NCBI RefSeq assembly: GCF_014656215.1
Contig: NZ_BNBZ01000012.1
Location: forward strand, 124,001 to 188,000
Direction of reading: 5' to 3'
DNA from: Streptomyces zaomyceticus
GTDB taxonomy: Bacteria; Actinomycetota; Actinomycetes; Streptomycetales; Streptomycetaceae
Length of the DNA stretch: 64,000 nucleotides
Position numbers and translations under genes: made by a program. Shown one piece after another: positions 1 through 7,523 of the stretch (positions are counted from its first letter, which is position 1; each line of letters starts with the position of its first letter). The notes beneath the pieces are model-generated. The model saw only the letters and a program-made list of their open reading frames with translations. It made no database searches and had not been told where the DNA came from.

Positions 1-2112
1 TACGGTGGCATGCTGCTCAAGACCAGCAGCATGAGCTACAAGAAGTACCGAACGACGACGCTCAGCTCCGCGAAGTCGCTCGACGCGACCTGCGGCCTCT
101 TCAACAAGACGAAGGCGGCGTGGGACGCGATCAGCGTGCCCGCCCAGTCGGCGGACCCGACCTGCACCCCGAGCGGTCAGAACAACGACTTCTCCATGTC
201 GCTCAACCCCTCGTCCGGCACGGTCCAGCAGGGCGGCTCGGTGACCACCACCGTCGGCACCGCCGTCACGACCGGCACCGCACAGTCGGTGACGCTGACC
301 GCCACCGGCCTGCCCGCCGGAGTGACCGCCTCCTTCAACCCCGCGACGGTGCAGTCCGGCCAGACCTCGGTGCTGACCCTGACCGCCACCTCCAACGCGG
401 CACCCGGCACGTCCACAGTCGTCGTCAAGGGCCAGGGCAGCACGCTGTCGCACACCACCGACTACACGCTCAACGTCGGCGGAACCCAGCCCGGCAACGA
501 CCCGCCGGACATCAACGTCGCCAACGTGCAGGCGCACTTGGCCCAGTTCAACACCATCGCCGGCCAGAACGGCGGCCACCGTCGTGCGGGCAGCGCCGGC
601 TACACCCAGTCGCTGGCCTACGTGAAGAGCAAGCTGCAGGCCGCCGGATACACGATCACCGAGCAGAACTGCACCTCCTGCACCTACCCGTCGAACAACC
701 TGATCGCCGACTGGCCGGGCGGCCCCGCCGACCAGGTCGTCATGTTCGGTGCGCACCTGGACGGCGTCTCGGCGGGCCCCGGCATCAACGACAACGGCTC
801 GGGCTCCGCGACCCTGCTGGAGAACGCCCTCGCCCTCGCCCAGAAGAACCCGACGATGACCAAGCACGTGCGCTTCGCCTGGTGGACCGACGAGGAGCAG
901 GGCCTCAACGGCTCCGCGTTCTACGTCAACCGGCTCACCGCCGCACAGCGCGCGACCATCAAGGCCTACTACAACTTCGACATGGTCGGCTCCACCAACG
1001 GCGGCTACTTCATCAACAACCTCAACTCCGCCGCCGCCGCGCCCCTCAAGGAGTACTGGACCTCCCTGAACCTGGCGCCCGAGGAGAACACCGAGGGCCA
1101 GGGCCGCAGCGACGACTACTCCTTCCAGCAGGGCGGCATCCCGACCTCCGGATACGCGGCCGGCGCGAGCGCCCGCAAGACCTCGGCGCAGGCGCAGAAG
1201 TGGGGCGGCTCCGCCAACACCGCCTACGACTCCTGCTACCACAGCGCCTGTGACACCACGAGCAACATCAACGCGACGGTCCTGAACCGCAGCGCCGACG
1301 GGGTCGCCCACACCCTCTGGAAGCAGGCCGTCGGCGGCACCACCCCGGCGCAGGACTTCTCCGTCGGCGTGAGCCCGTCCGCGGGCAGCACGGCCGCCGG
1401 CGGGTCCGTCTCGGCGACGGTGAACACCGCCACCGTGAGCGGCGCCGCCCAGACCGTGGGTCTCGCAGTCTCCGGCGCGCCGGCCGGTGTCACCGCCACG
1501 CTCAGCCCGACGTCGGTCCAGTCCGGCAGCTCCTCCACCCTGTCCGTCCAGGTCGGCGCGAGCACCACGCCCGGCACCTACACTCTGACGGTCACCGGCT
1601 CGGGCACCGTCAGCCACGCCACCACCTACACGTTGACCGTCACGGGCGGTGGCGGCTCCTGCACGCCGCGCCAGCTCGTGGTCAACGGCGGCTTCGAGAA
1701 CGGCAGCAGTCCGTGGAGCGCGAGCGCGGGCGTGATCACCAACGACTCACGACAGGCCGCGCACGCAGGAAGCTACAAGGCATGGCTGGGGGGCAGGGGT
1801 TCCAGCTACACCGAGAAGGCCGCCCAGTCCGTGTCCATCCCCTCGGGCTGCGCCTCGTACCGTCTCTCGTTCTTCGTCCACATCGACACGGACGAGACCG
1901 AGAGCGTGGCCTACGACGTGGCCACGGTCAGCGTGGGCGGCCGGCAGCTGGCGTCCTACTCCAACCTGGACGCGGCCGCGGGCTACGTCGAGAAGTCGTA
2001 CGACCTCTCGTCCTTCGCCGGCCAGACCGTCACCCTCGACTTCACGTCGGTGGAGGACCAGTCCCTGCAGACGTCGTTCGTCCTGGACGACGTCTCGCTC
2101 CAGGTGAGTTGA
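1..2112 (+). CDS. Secreted M28 zinc aminopeptidase, 5' end outside window
   Basis: The reading frame is open back to base 1, so the gene starts upstream of the window. Counting from the first visible Met (base 10), an N-terminal tail of about 50 residues resembles the end of an M4 (thermolysin-like) catalytic domain. An Ig-like repeat follows (about 60-155), then an M28 peptidase domain of the Streptomyces griseus aminopeptidase type. Its likely zinc ligands and catalytic residues are visible: His in AHLDGV (about 249), Asp in NDNGSG (about 261), the DEEQ glutamates (about 294), Asp in NFDMVG (about 324) and His in YHSAC (about 411). A second Ig-like repeat and a C-terminal beta-sandwich beginning VNGGFENG close the protein. 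It should act outside the cell, trimming N-terminal residues from peptides. The family call is firm; the N-terminal M4 link is inference. Confidence 0.88.
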   Translation, partial: YGGMLLKTSSMSYKKYRTTTLSSAKSLDATCGLFNKTKAAWDAISVPAQSADPTCTPSGQNNDFSMSLNPSSGTVQQGGSVTTTVGTAVTTGTAQSVTLTATGLPAGVTASFNPATVQSGQTSVLTLTATSNAAPGTSTVVVKGQGSTLSHTTDYTLNVGGTQPGNDPPDINVANVQAHLAQFNTIAGQNGGHRRAGSAGYTQSLAYVKSKLQAAGYTITEQNCTSCTYPSNNLIADWPGGPADQVVMFGAHLDGVSAGPGINDNGSGSATLLENALALAQKNPTMTKHVRFAWWTDEEQGLNGSAFYVNRLTAAQRATIKAYYNFDMVGSTNGGYFINNLNSAAAAPLKEYWTSLNLAPEENTEGQGRSDDYSFQQGGIPTSGYAAGASARKTSAQAQKWGGSANTAYDSCYHSACDTTSNINATVLNRSADGVAHTLWKQAVGGTTPAQDFSVGVSPSAGSTAAGGSVSATVNTATVSGAAQTVGLAVSGAPAGVTATLSPTSVQSGSSSTLSVQVGASTTPGTYTLTVTGSGTVSHATTYTLTVTGGGGSCTPRQLVVNGGFENGSSPWSASAGVITNDSRQAAHAGSYKAWLGGRGSSYTEKAAQSVSIPSGCASYRLSFFVHIDTDETESVAYDVATVSVGGRQLASYSNLDAAAGYVEKSYDLSSFAGQTVTLDFTSVEDQSLQTSFVLDDVSLQVS

Positions 2113-2143
2113 GACCCGGCGCCCCTCCGCAACGGTGAGTCCG

Positions 2144-2172
2144 GCCCGGCCCCCGACATCCGGGGGCCGGGC
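2144..2172 (+). terminator. Intrinsic terminator after the M28 peptidase gene
   Basis: An 11-bp perfect stem (GCCCGGCCCCC pairing with GGGGGCCGGGC) with a short loop is followed by TTT. It lies between two convergent genes and could stop transcription from either side. Confidence 0.75.
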
Positions 2173-2277
2173 TTTCGGCGGTCCTCGCGCGGGTCGCCCG
2201 GGTAGCGCCGGAAGGGGGGACGACAGCTCATCGGACCGAAGCTCCGACCGCGGGTCAGGCAAGATCCGGAAGACGGC

Positions 2278-3486
2278 CTAGTCGAGCGGGTCGAGCGTGA
2301 CGTACGCCTGCTGCGGGTTGCCGTCGTGCACCAGCGACTCGTGGGCGCCGACGTCGTCGAAGGCGAAGCCGTACGCCTTGCCGTCGACCATCTGGGCGTG
2401 GATCTTGCGCGCGTAGTGGTTGGTCACCGAGTCCTTGTAGAAGTTGGCCGACGAGGTGTCCGGCTGGTTCGGGTTGGTGAGCAGCGTCGAGCGGTTGTAG
2501 CCCGCACAGAGCGTGCGCGAAATGGGGCCGCGCACCTGGTCGTTCGGGGCGTCGAGGAGCTTGTAGCAGCCGAAGACGCTGTCGGAGTCCGGCTTCTGGA
2601 ACGAGGTGACGACGGCGCCGGAGCCGTTGGTGAAGTTCATGACGTTGCCCGAGACCCGGCCGTAGTACTTCACGGAGGGCTGGTTCGCGAAGGGCGTCAC
2701 CGTCAGGGTCGACGTGGCGTACTTGCTCCAGACGCGGTTGATGTAGTCGTTCATCACCCCGGAGGGCAGCGCGCCGGCCTCGATGCCGTGTCCCGGCGCC
2801 AGCGCGCGGAGCACCGTACCGTCGGAACGGGTCTGAATGAGGCCGGCCCAGCCGCCGGGCTGGCCGCGCAGCGCGTCGTAGAAGCCGCGGTAGCCGCCGG
2901 GCTTGAGCCGGCCGGTGTTGGCGACGGAGCCGTCGGGGCGCTTCACGCCGACGGCGTACGGCACCGAGACCATGTCGACCTGGGTGCTGTTGATCCAGAG
3001 GCCCGAGTCGTTGAGGGTGTACTCGGACCAGTTGAACAGGATGTTCCTGTTGGGGTCGCTCGGGTTCTGGACGGCGGGCTGGACGAGGCCGCCCGTGGCC
3101 AGCTTGAAGACCAGCTTCTGTCCGTAGCTGAAGTAGACCCGGCCCGAGAACTTCGGCAGCCGGATCGTCGTCGACCGGCCGTTGGCCGGTCCGACGATGG
3201 CGGCGTCCGGCGCGGGCACGGGGGTGGATCCTCCGGCGGGCCAGGGATGGAAGGTGCCGTTGGCGTCCGCCCAGCCCTGACGTCCCGTCGAGAGCTCGGT
3301 GCCGAGGTTGTAGATGTAGACCTGGTCGCCACGGCCGGAGTTGTTGGTGAAGGTGAGCGGAATCGTCGTGGGGACGGCGGCCTGGACGGAGTCCGAGGAG
3401 CCGGCGACGGCGATTCCGGTGCTGATCAGCGCGGCGGCGGCCAGGGGGACGAGCAGGGCGCGGGTGCGCCTGTGACGTGCGGGCAT
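2278..3486 (-). CDS. Secreted GH64 endo-beta-1,3-glucanase (laminaripentaose-producing type)
   Basis: This 402-residue protein starts with a Sec signal peptide: a twin-Arg-like basic stretch (RHRRTR), a hydrophobic core and cleavage near AVAGSSDSVQAA. The rest matches the GH64 beta-1,3-glucanase/thaumatin-like fold (landmarks FTNNSGRGDQVYIYN, GRVYFSYGQKL, FNWSEYTLND, VDMVSVPYAVGV). GH64 enzymes cut laminarin and fungal beta-1,3-glucan, typically releasing pentaose. The ATG at 3486 is chosen because AGGAG lies 7-8 nt before it; the frame stays open upstream but has no coding character. A promoter and a tandem LacI-type operator sit directly in front, so repression until glucan oligosaccharides are present is likely. 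It belongs functionally with the glycosidase genes at 4735-12049. Confidence 0.85.
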   Translation of the reverse strand: MPARHRRTRALLVPLAAAALISTGIAVAGSSDSVQAAVPTTIPLTFTNNSGRGDQVYIYNLGTELSTGRQGWADANGTFHPWPAGGSTPVPAPDAAIVGPANGRSTTIRLPKFSGRVYFSYGQKLVFKLATGGLVQPAVQNPSDPNRNILFNWSEYTLNDSGLWINSTQVDMVSVPYAVGVKRPDGSVANTGRLKPGGYRGFYDALRGQPGGWAGLIQTRSDGTVLRALAPGHGIEAGALPSGVMNDYINRVWSKYATSTLTVTPFANQPSVKYYGRVSGNVMNFTNGSGAVVTSFQKPDSDSVFGCYKLLDAPNDQVRGPISRTLCAGYNRSTLLTNPNQPDTSSANFYKDSVTNHYARKIHAQMVDGKAYGFAFDDVGAHESLVHDGNPQQAYVTLDPLD

Positions 3487-3535
3487 GTGGGGGCTCCTGG
3501 GAAGTGGGGGGACCCGTGGGGCGGTTGATGGGTCG

Positions 3536-3560
3536 TGAGAGCGCTCTGAGAGCGCTCTCA
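3536..3560. promoter_or_regulatory. Tandem LacI-type operator of the GH64 gene
   Basis: Two overlapping 14-bp palindromes are present: TGAGAGCGCTCTGA (3536-3549, one mismatch) and TGAGAGCGCTCTCA (3547-3560, perfect). Their centres are 11 bp apart, one helical turn. The core GAGCGCTC is that of LacI-family glucoside repressors such as CebR (TGGGAGCGCTCCCA). A second copy of the same core lies at 12082-12095 next to the lacI-family gene. Confidence 0.72.
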
Positions 3561-3590
3561 AGAATGGTGAGGGTGAGATGGACCTGTCAA
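3561..3590 (-). promoter_or_regulatory. Promoter of the GH64 gene
   Basis: On the minus strand a perfect -35 TTGACA (3590-3585) is followed after 18 nt by CATTCT (3566-3561) as -10. The tandem operator begins immediately downstream, over the expected transcription start, so a bound repressor would block initiation. Confidence 0.55.
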
Positions 3591-3774
3591 TGGTTGTGAG
3601 TGGACGCGGTCGACCGCGGCCGCGCGCCGACGACGGGGGAACCGCGGCCCCTTGGGCCGATCGGCTCAGGTCCGGCGCGCCTCGGCCGTCCGGACGGCCG
3701 CCGGTGGAGGATCGACGGGAGGCGGCTGAGGGACGGGGTCGCCCGACCCGCCCCACCTGCGAAGAGAACCCGCC

Positions 3775-3834
3775 ATGAAACTGTTCGAGCACCCGCTGTT
3801 CCCGTGCCCCGGCGTCGCTGCGGCGGCGACATGA
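3775..3834 (+). CDS. 19-codon leader ORF overlapping the methyltransferase start
   Basis: ATG at 3775 opens the reading frame MKLFEHPLFPCPGVAAAAT, whose TGA overlaps the next gene's ATG in an ATGA junction (3831-3834). A purine-rich stretch (GAAGAGAA) lies before it, whereas the methyltransferase start has no recognisable ribosome-binding site. Translational coupling through this leader would explain how the downstream gene is translated. The peptide matches nothing I recognise; it may instead be chance. Confidence 0.4.
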   Translation: MKLFEHPLFPCPGVAAAAT

Positions 3835-4703
3835 CCACCGCTCCGCGCGGGGACGCGCCGGGGGACGGCCGCTACGGCGAAGCCGTGTTCCGACCCGAAC
3901 AGGAGGGCGAGGGTGAGCGCATCGACTTCGGTGCCCTCGCCTACGACGACATCACCATGGCGCGGCTGCGCGCGCTCGGCGCGGGCCCGGGCTGGCGGTG
4001 CCTCGACGTGGGCGCCGGCACGGGCACGGTCTCCCGACGGCTGCTGGAGGAGGCCGGGGTCACCGGGGTGCTCGCCGTGGACCGTGACGTACGGTTCCTC
4101 CTCGAGCGGCCCGTCACCGGGCTCGACGTGCTGGAGGCCGACGTCACCGACCCGGACTTCGCCCCGGGCCGGTTCCGGCTCGTCCACGCGCGCTTCGTGC
4201 TCATGCACCTGCCCGGGCGCGAGCGTCTGATCACCCGCCTCGCCGAACTCGTCGAGCCGGGCGGCGTGCTGGTGCTCAGCGACGCGGTCGACCTGACGAG
4301 CGGGCTCACGGCCGACGGCACGGCCGATGGCATGAGCGACCAGACGGGCGGACCGGCGGCCGGCACGCCGTACACCTCGATGATGCGTGCCATGTGGCAG
4401 GCCCTGCGGGACACCATCGGCACCGATGTCTCCTGGGTGCCGTCGTACCCGCGACTCCTGCGCGGGGCGGGTCTCGTCCCCGTCGCCGCCGAGATCCATG
4501 TGCCGCCCCTGGAGCCGGGCAGCCCCATCAGCCGCTTCTGGGCGGACACCTGGGAGCGGAGCAGGGCGCCGATGCTCGCCACCGGCCTCGTCGACGACGC
4601 GGCCGTCGACGAGGCGATCCGGTACCTGGACTCCGACGCGTGTGCCGCGCTGTCGGCCGGCATGCTCACGGCCTGGGGCCGGAAGCCGGAAGAGCCGTCC
4701 TAG
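3831..4703 (+). CDS. SAM-dependent class I methyltransferase
   Basis: This 290-residue protein has the Rossmann-type methyltransferase core. Motif I is LDVGAGTGTVSRRL (about residues 55-68), the acidic end of beta-2 is VLAVDRD, motif post-I is LEADVTD, and VHARFVLMHLP and LVEPGGVLVLSD are motifs IV-VI. The C-terminal third probably makes the acceptor pocket; the substrate cannot be told. I place the start at ATG 3831 because it begins the coding-like sequence and overlaps a short leader ORF (ATGA). It is transcribed away from the GH64 gene and is the only plus-strand gene inside the glucan cluster, so it may be unrelated to glucan use. Confidence 0.8.
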   Translation: MTTAPRGDAPGDGRYGEAVFRPEQEGEGERIDFGALAYDDITMARLRALGAGPGWRCLDVGAGTGTVSRRLLEEAGVTGVLAVDRDVRFLLERPVTGLDVLEADVTDPDFAPGRFRLVHARFVLMHLPGRERLITRLAELVEPGGVLVLSDAVDLTSGLTADGTADGMSDQTGGPAAGTPYTSMMRAMWQALRDTIGTDVSWVPSYPRLLRGAGLVPVAAEIHVPPLEPGSPISRFWADTWERSRAPMLATGLVDDAAVDEAIRYLDSDACAALSAGMLTAWGRKPEEPS

Positions 4704-4704
4704 G

Positions 4705-4733
4705 GGGTGTCGGGCGGGACCTTCCGGACACCC
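4705..4733. terminator. Shared terminator between convergent genes
   Basis: GGGTGTC (4705-4711) pairs with GACACCC (4727-4733), with partial pairing further in. The hairpin fills the 30-nt gap between the methyltransferase and GH1 stop codons and could serve both. Confidence 0.5.
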
Positions 4734-4734
4734 T

Positions 4735-6183
4735 CTAGCGTTCGCCCTCGCGCTTCTCGGCGGCGTCCAGACCGGCGGCGCCGCGGACGCGGTGGGCCGT
4801 GTCGCGCAGCCACAGGGCACTGCGCTTCGGCGTGCGGCGCTGGGTGGTGTAGTCGACGCGGACGAGCCCGAAGCGCTTGTCGTAGCCGTACGCCCACTCG
4901 AAGTTGTCCAGGAGCGACCAGGCGAAGTAGCCGCGGACGTCGGCTCCGCCGGCGCGGGCCCGGGCCACCGCGGCCAGATGGGCGGCGAGATAGGCGGTGC
5001 GCTCGGTGTCGTCGACGAAGCCGTGGGCGTCGGGCCGGTCCTCGTACGCGGCGCCGCTCTCGGTGATCACCACGGGGGTGCCGGGATAGTCCCGGGCGAT
5101 GCGCAGCAGCAGGTCGGTGAGGTCGTGCGGCATCACCTCCCAGTCGAGCCCGGTGACCGGAAGGCCGCCGTGCGGCAGGTTGCGGGTGACGGGGATGCCG
5201 CGGGCGTCGGTGGTGGCGCCGTGCTCGTCGACTCCCGATGTGCGCATGGAGCGGTAGTAGTTGACGCCCAGGGTGTCGATGGGCGCGGCGATCGTCTCCA
5301 GGTCGCCGTCCCGGACGGGGATCTCGATGCCGTGGACGGCCAGGTCGTCGACGAGGTCCTGCGGATACCGGCCGCGCAGGATCGGGTCGAGGTAGAAGCG
5401 GAACCCGAGGGCGTCCGCCCGGCGCGTGGCCTCGCGGTCGGCCTCGCTGTCGGTGGCGGGACTGCTTGTGCCCAGGAGGTGGGTGACGGCGAGGTCGAGC
5501 GGGCCCCGGGCGGCCGCACGCAGCCGCCGGGCCGCGAGGCCGTGGGCCAGGTGCAGGTGATGCACGGCCGCCACTCCGTCGGCGAGGGAGCGTCCGCCCG
5601 GTGCGTGGACGCCTTCGACATGACCGAGGATCGCCGAGCAGAAGGGCTCGTTGAGGGTGGTCCAGTGGGTGACGCGGTCACCGAGGCGCTCATGGACGAG
5701 CTCCGCGTAGTCGGCGAAGCGGTACGCCGTGTCGCGGGCCGGCCAGCCGCCCGCGTCCTGGAGCTCCTGGGGCAGGTCCCAGTGGTAGAGGGTCAGCCAG
5801 GGGGTGATGTCCCGCGCGAGGAGCTCGTCGACGAGCCGGTCGTAGAAGGCGAGTCCCGCGGGGTTGCCCGGGCCGCGCCCGTGGGGCTGGACGCGGGACC
5901 AGGAGACGGAGAAGCGGTAGGTGTCGAGGCCGAGGGCGGCGAGCAGGGCCACGTCCTCCGGCATGCGGTGGTAGTGGTCGCAGGCCGAATCGCCGGTGTC
6001 GCCGTTGTCGACGGCTCCCGGGACACGGCAGAAGGTGTCCCAGATGGACGGGGTGCGGCCGTCCTCGGCGACGGCTCCCTCGATCTGGAAGGCGGAGGTG
6101 GCGGCGCCGAAGCGGAAGTGCGGCGGCAGGAGGTCGATGAGCTCGTCGTGCTGGGCGGTGACGGACGGGGCGGGGGCGGTCAT
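4735..6183 (-). CDS. GH1 beta-glucosidase
   Basis: This 482-residue protein covers a full family 1 glycosidase barrel without signal peptide, so it works in the cytoplasm. The N-terminal FRFGAATSAFQIEGA is the GH1 signature, the acid/base is the Glu of TLNEP (about 179), and the nucleophile is the Glu of ITESG (about 375). The aglycone-side motif WSLLDNFEWAYGY is intact. It would hydrolyse beta-glucosides or short beta-1,3- or beta-1,4-gluco-oligosaccharides to glucose. AGGAG precedes the ATG. It is the last of a minus-strand series of secreted glucan enzymes and is a paralogue of the GH1 gene at 14462-15853. Confidence 0.92.
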   Translation of the reverse strand: MTAPAPSVTAQHDELIDLLPPHFRFGAATSAFQIEGAVAEDGRTPSIWDTFCRVPGAVDNGDTGDSACDHYHRMPEDVALLAALGLDTYRFSVSWSRVQPHGRGPGNPAGLAFYDRLVDELLARDITPWLTLYHWDLPQELQDAGGWPARDTAYRFADYAELVHERLGDRVTHWTTLNEPFCSAILGHVEGVHAPGGRSLADGVAAVHHLHLAHGLAARRLRAAARGPLDLAVTHLLGTSSPATDSEADREATRRADALGFRFYLDPILRGRYPQDLVDDLAVHGIEIPVRDGDLETIAAPIDTLGVNYYRSMRTSGVDEHGATTDARGIPVTRNLPHGGLPVTGLDWEVMPHDLTDLLLRIARDYPGTPVVITESGAAYEDRPDAHGFVDDTERTAYLAAHLAAVARARAGGADVRGYFAWSLLDNFEWAYGYDKRFGLVRVDYTTQRRTPKRSALWLRDTAHRVRGAAGLDAAEKREGER

Positions 6184-6242
6184 GGGCTGCTCCTGAGGCC
6201 GGGGAGAAAGGTCGGTCGGACGGTGGGGCGTGGGCGTGAGGA

Positions 6243-6274
6243 CGGCCCGGACGCCGTCGCGGGCGTCCGGGCCG
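6243..6274 (-). terminator. Terminator after the DUF1996 gene
   Basis: A 13-bp perfect stem (CGGCCCGGACGCC with GGCGTCCGGGCCG) with a 6-nt loop lies 16 nt past the DUF1996 stop codon, before the GH1 start. It may reduce read-through into the GH1 gene. Confidence 0.65.
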
Positions 6275-6289
6275 TGCGGGGACGAGGGA

Positions 6290-7381
6290 TCAGGGCAGAC
6301 GGTGGTCCGCGTTCAGCACGGTTCCGCGCTCGGGGCGGTAGAGGTCGAAGCCCCGGGTGTCGCACTGCAGGCCGCCGACGATGCAGTGGTCGACGAGGGC
6401 CTTGAGGGTGCGCTCCTCCCACGCGTTGAAGAAGTCGTAGTGGAAGGAGTAGCCGCGGCCGCTCGCCAGGCGGACCTGGGACATGTCGCCGTTGACCGGC
6501 CACGCCATCTTGAACTCGATCATCGGCAGGGCGACCGGGTGGGAGGCCGGGCACATGTTGTCGTTGGTGCCGGGCTTGACCACCGGGTAGGCCATGTGGC
6601 TCTTGTGGTCGGGGGTGTCGAGGTACAGGCCGTTCCAGCAACTGGGCGCCTGCATGCGCAGGTTGAGCTGGACGTCGGGCCGGTCCGGACAGCTCGCCGG
6701 GATGTCGGTGTTGAAGAAGCTGTCACCGCATTCCCAGCCCTCGACGAAGCCCTTGTGGGCCCGGAACTCCTCGGCGCTCTGCATCGGGTTGCCGACGACG
6801 TACCGCAGACCCTTGGGGAAGGGCCGCACACTCCGGTAGTCGGTGACGCCCGCCTTGTAGTAGATGACCTGGGGGCCGACGGGCAGGATCTTCTGGTCGC
6901 CCTTGTACAGCGAGGGCATCCAGTACGCGGAGGCGTCCGCGGGCGCCTTGCAGGTGGTGTTGCCTCCGTAGAGCGAGCCGGTGGTGCTGGCGGCGTTGGT
7001 GGAGGTGTTGCCCATGAACGTGTGGTCGTGGGACTTGCCGAACTGGCCCGGGTAGACGATCGGGTCGTCCGGCGCGGTGTGGGTGACGGCGCAGCCGGCC
7101 TGGAACTCGTGGTGGTAGGCGGGGGGAGGGGTGGCGGTGGACGGTGTCACACCGGTGACCTGGGGTACGGCCGGGATGTAGCCGTCGCCGTCGGCGTCGT
7201 CTCCCGAGGCCTGGGTGGACACGGCCATGACGTGGCCGGCGTGGGCGCCCGCCGTGGCGACGGAGGGCGGGCCTGCGTTGTCCGTGCCCGCGGCGGAGGC
7301 GATGGTGCCGATGCCGAGGACACTGGCGACGAGGGCCGTGCCGAGGAGGAGTGCGGGGAGTCGCTTCGGACTCGATCTCAT
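6290..7381 (-). CDS. Secreted DUF1996 protein
   Basis: This 363-residue protein has a clear Sec signal peptide (RSSPKRLPALLLGTALVAS, Ala-rich cleavage site near residue 30). The mature part is the DUF1996 fold: histidine-rich FGKSHDHTFMG, WMPSLY, YYKAG, CWNGLYLDTPDHKSHMAYP and the C-terminal FHYDFFNAWEERTL are family landmarks, with several conserved cysteines (for example WECGDSFF, CPDRPDVQL). The biochemical function is not established; the same domain occurs in secreted fungal and actinobacterial proteins. It sits between a GH1 beta-glucosidase and a discoidin-bearing glycosidase on the same strand, which suggests a role in glucan binding or cleavage. AGGAG lies upstream of the ATG. Confidence 0.82.
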   Translation of the reverse strand: MRSSPKRLPALLLGTALVASVLGIGTIASAAGTDNAGPPSVATAGAHAGHVMAVSTQASGDDADGDGYIPAVPQVTGVTPSTATPPPAYHHEFQAGCAVTHTAPDDPIVYPGQFGKSHDHTFMGNTSTNAASTTGSLYGGNTTCKAPADASAYWMPSLYKGDQKILPVGPQVIYYKAGVTDYRSVRPFPKGLRYVVGNPMQSAEEFRAHKGFVEGWECGDSFFNTDIPASCPDRPDVQLNLRMQAPSCWNGLYLDTPDHKSHMAYPVVKPGTNDNMCPASHPVALPMIEFKMAWPVNGDMSQVRLASGRGYSFHYDFFNAWEERTLKALVDHCIVGGLQCDTRGFDLYRPERGTVLNADHRLP

Positions 7382-7469
7382 GGGGATCTCCTGCCCATGG
7401 GGGTGGGTTCGCGTGAACGCCGGGACGCCACGCGACTGGTGTGATGGATTCCCGAGCGGTGGTGCAGGG

Positions 7470-7499
7470 GTGGCGGGGTCCTGCGGTGGTCCCCGCCAC
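7470..7499 (-). terminator. Hairpin downstream of the discoidin glycosidase gene
   Basis: GTGGCGGGG (7470-7478) pairs perfectly with CCCCGCCAC (7491-7499) across a 12-nt loop, 25 nt beyond the stop codon at 7524. Confidence 0.5.
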
Positions 7500-7523
7500 G
7501 CCCGTACGGGGGAGCCGGTGTCG

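Noticed and set aside
3600..3830. N-terminal extension of the methyltransferase frame to 3600
   Set aside because: The 77 extra codons overlap the GH64 promoter region and encode Arg/Pro-rich sequence without family resemblance.
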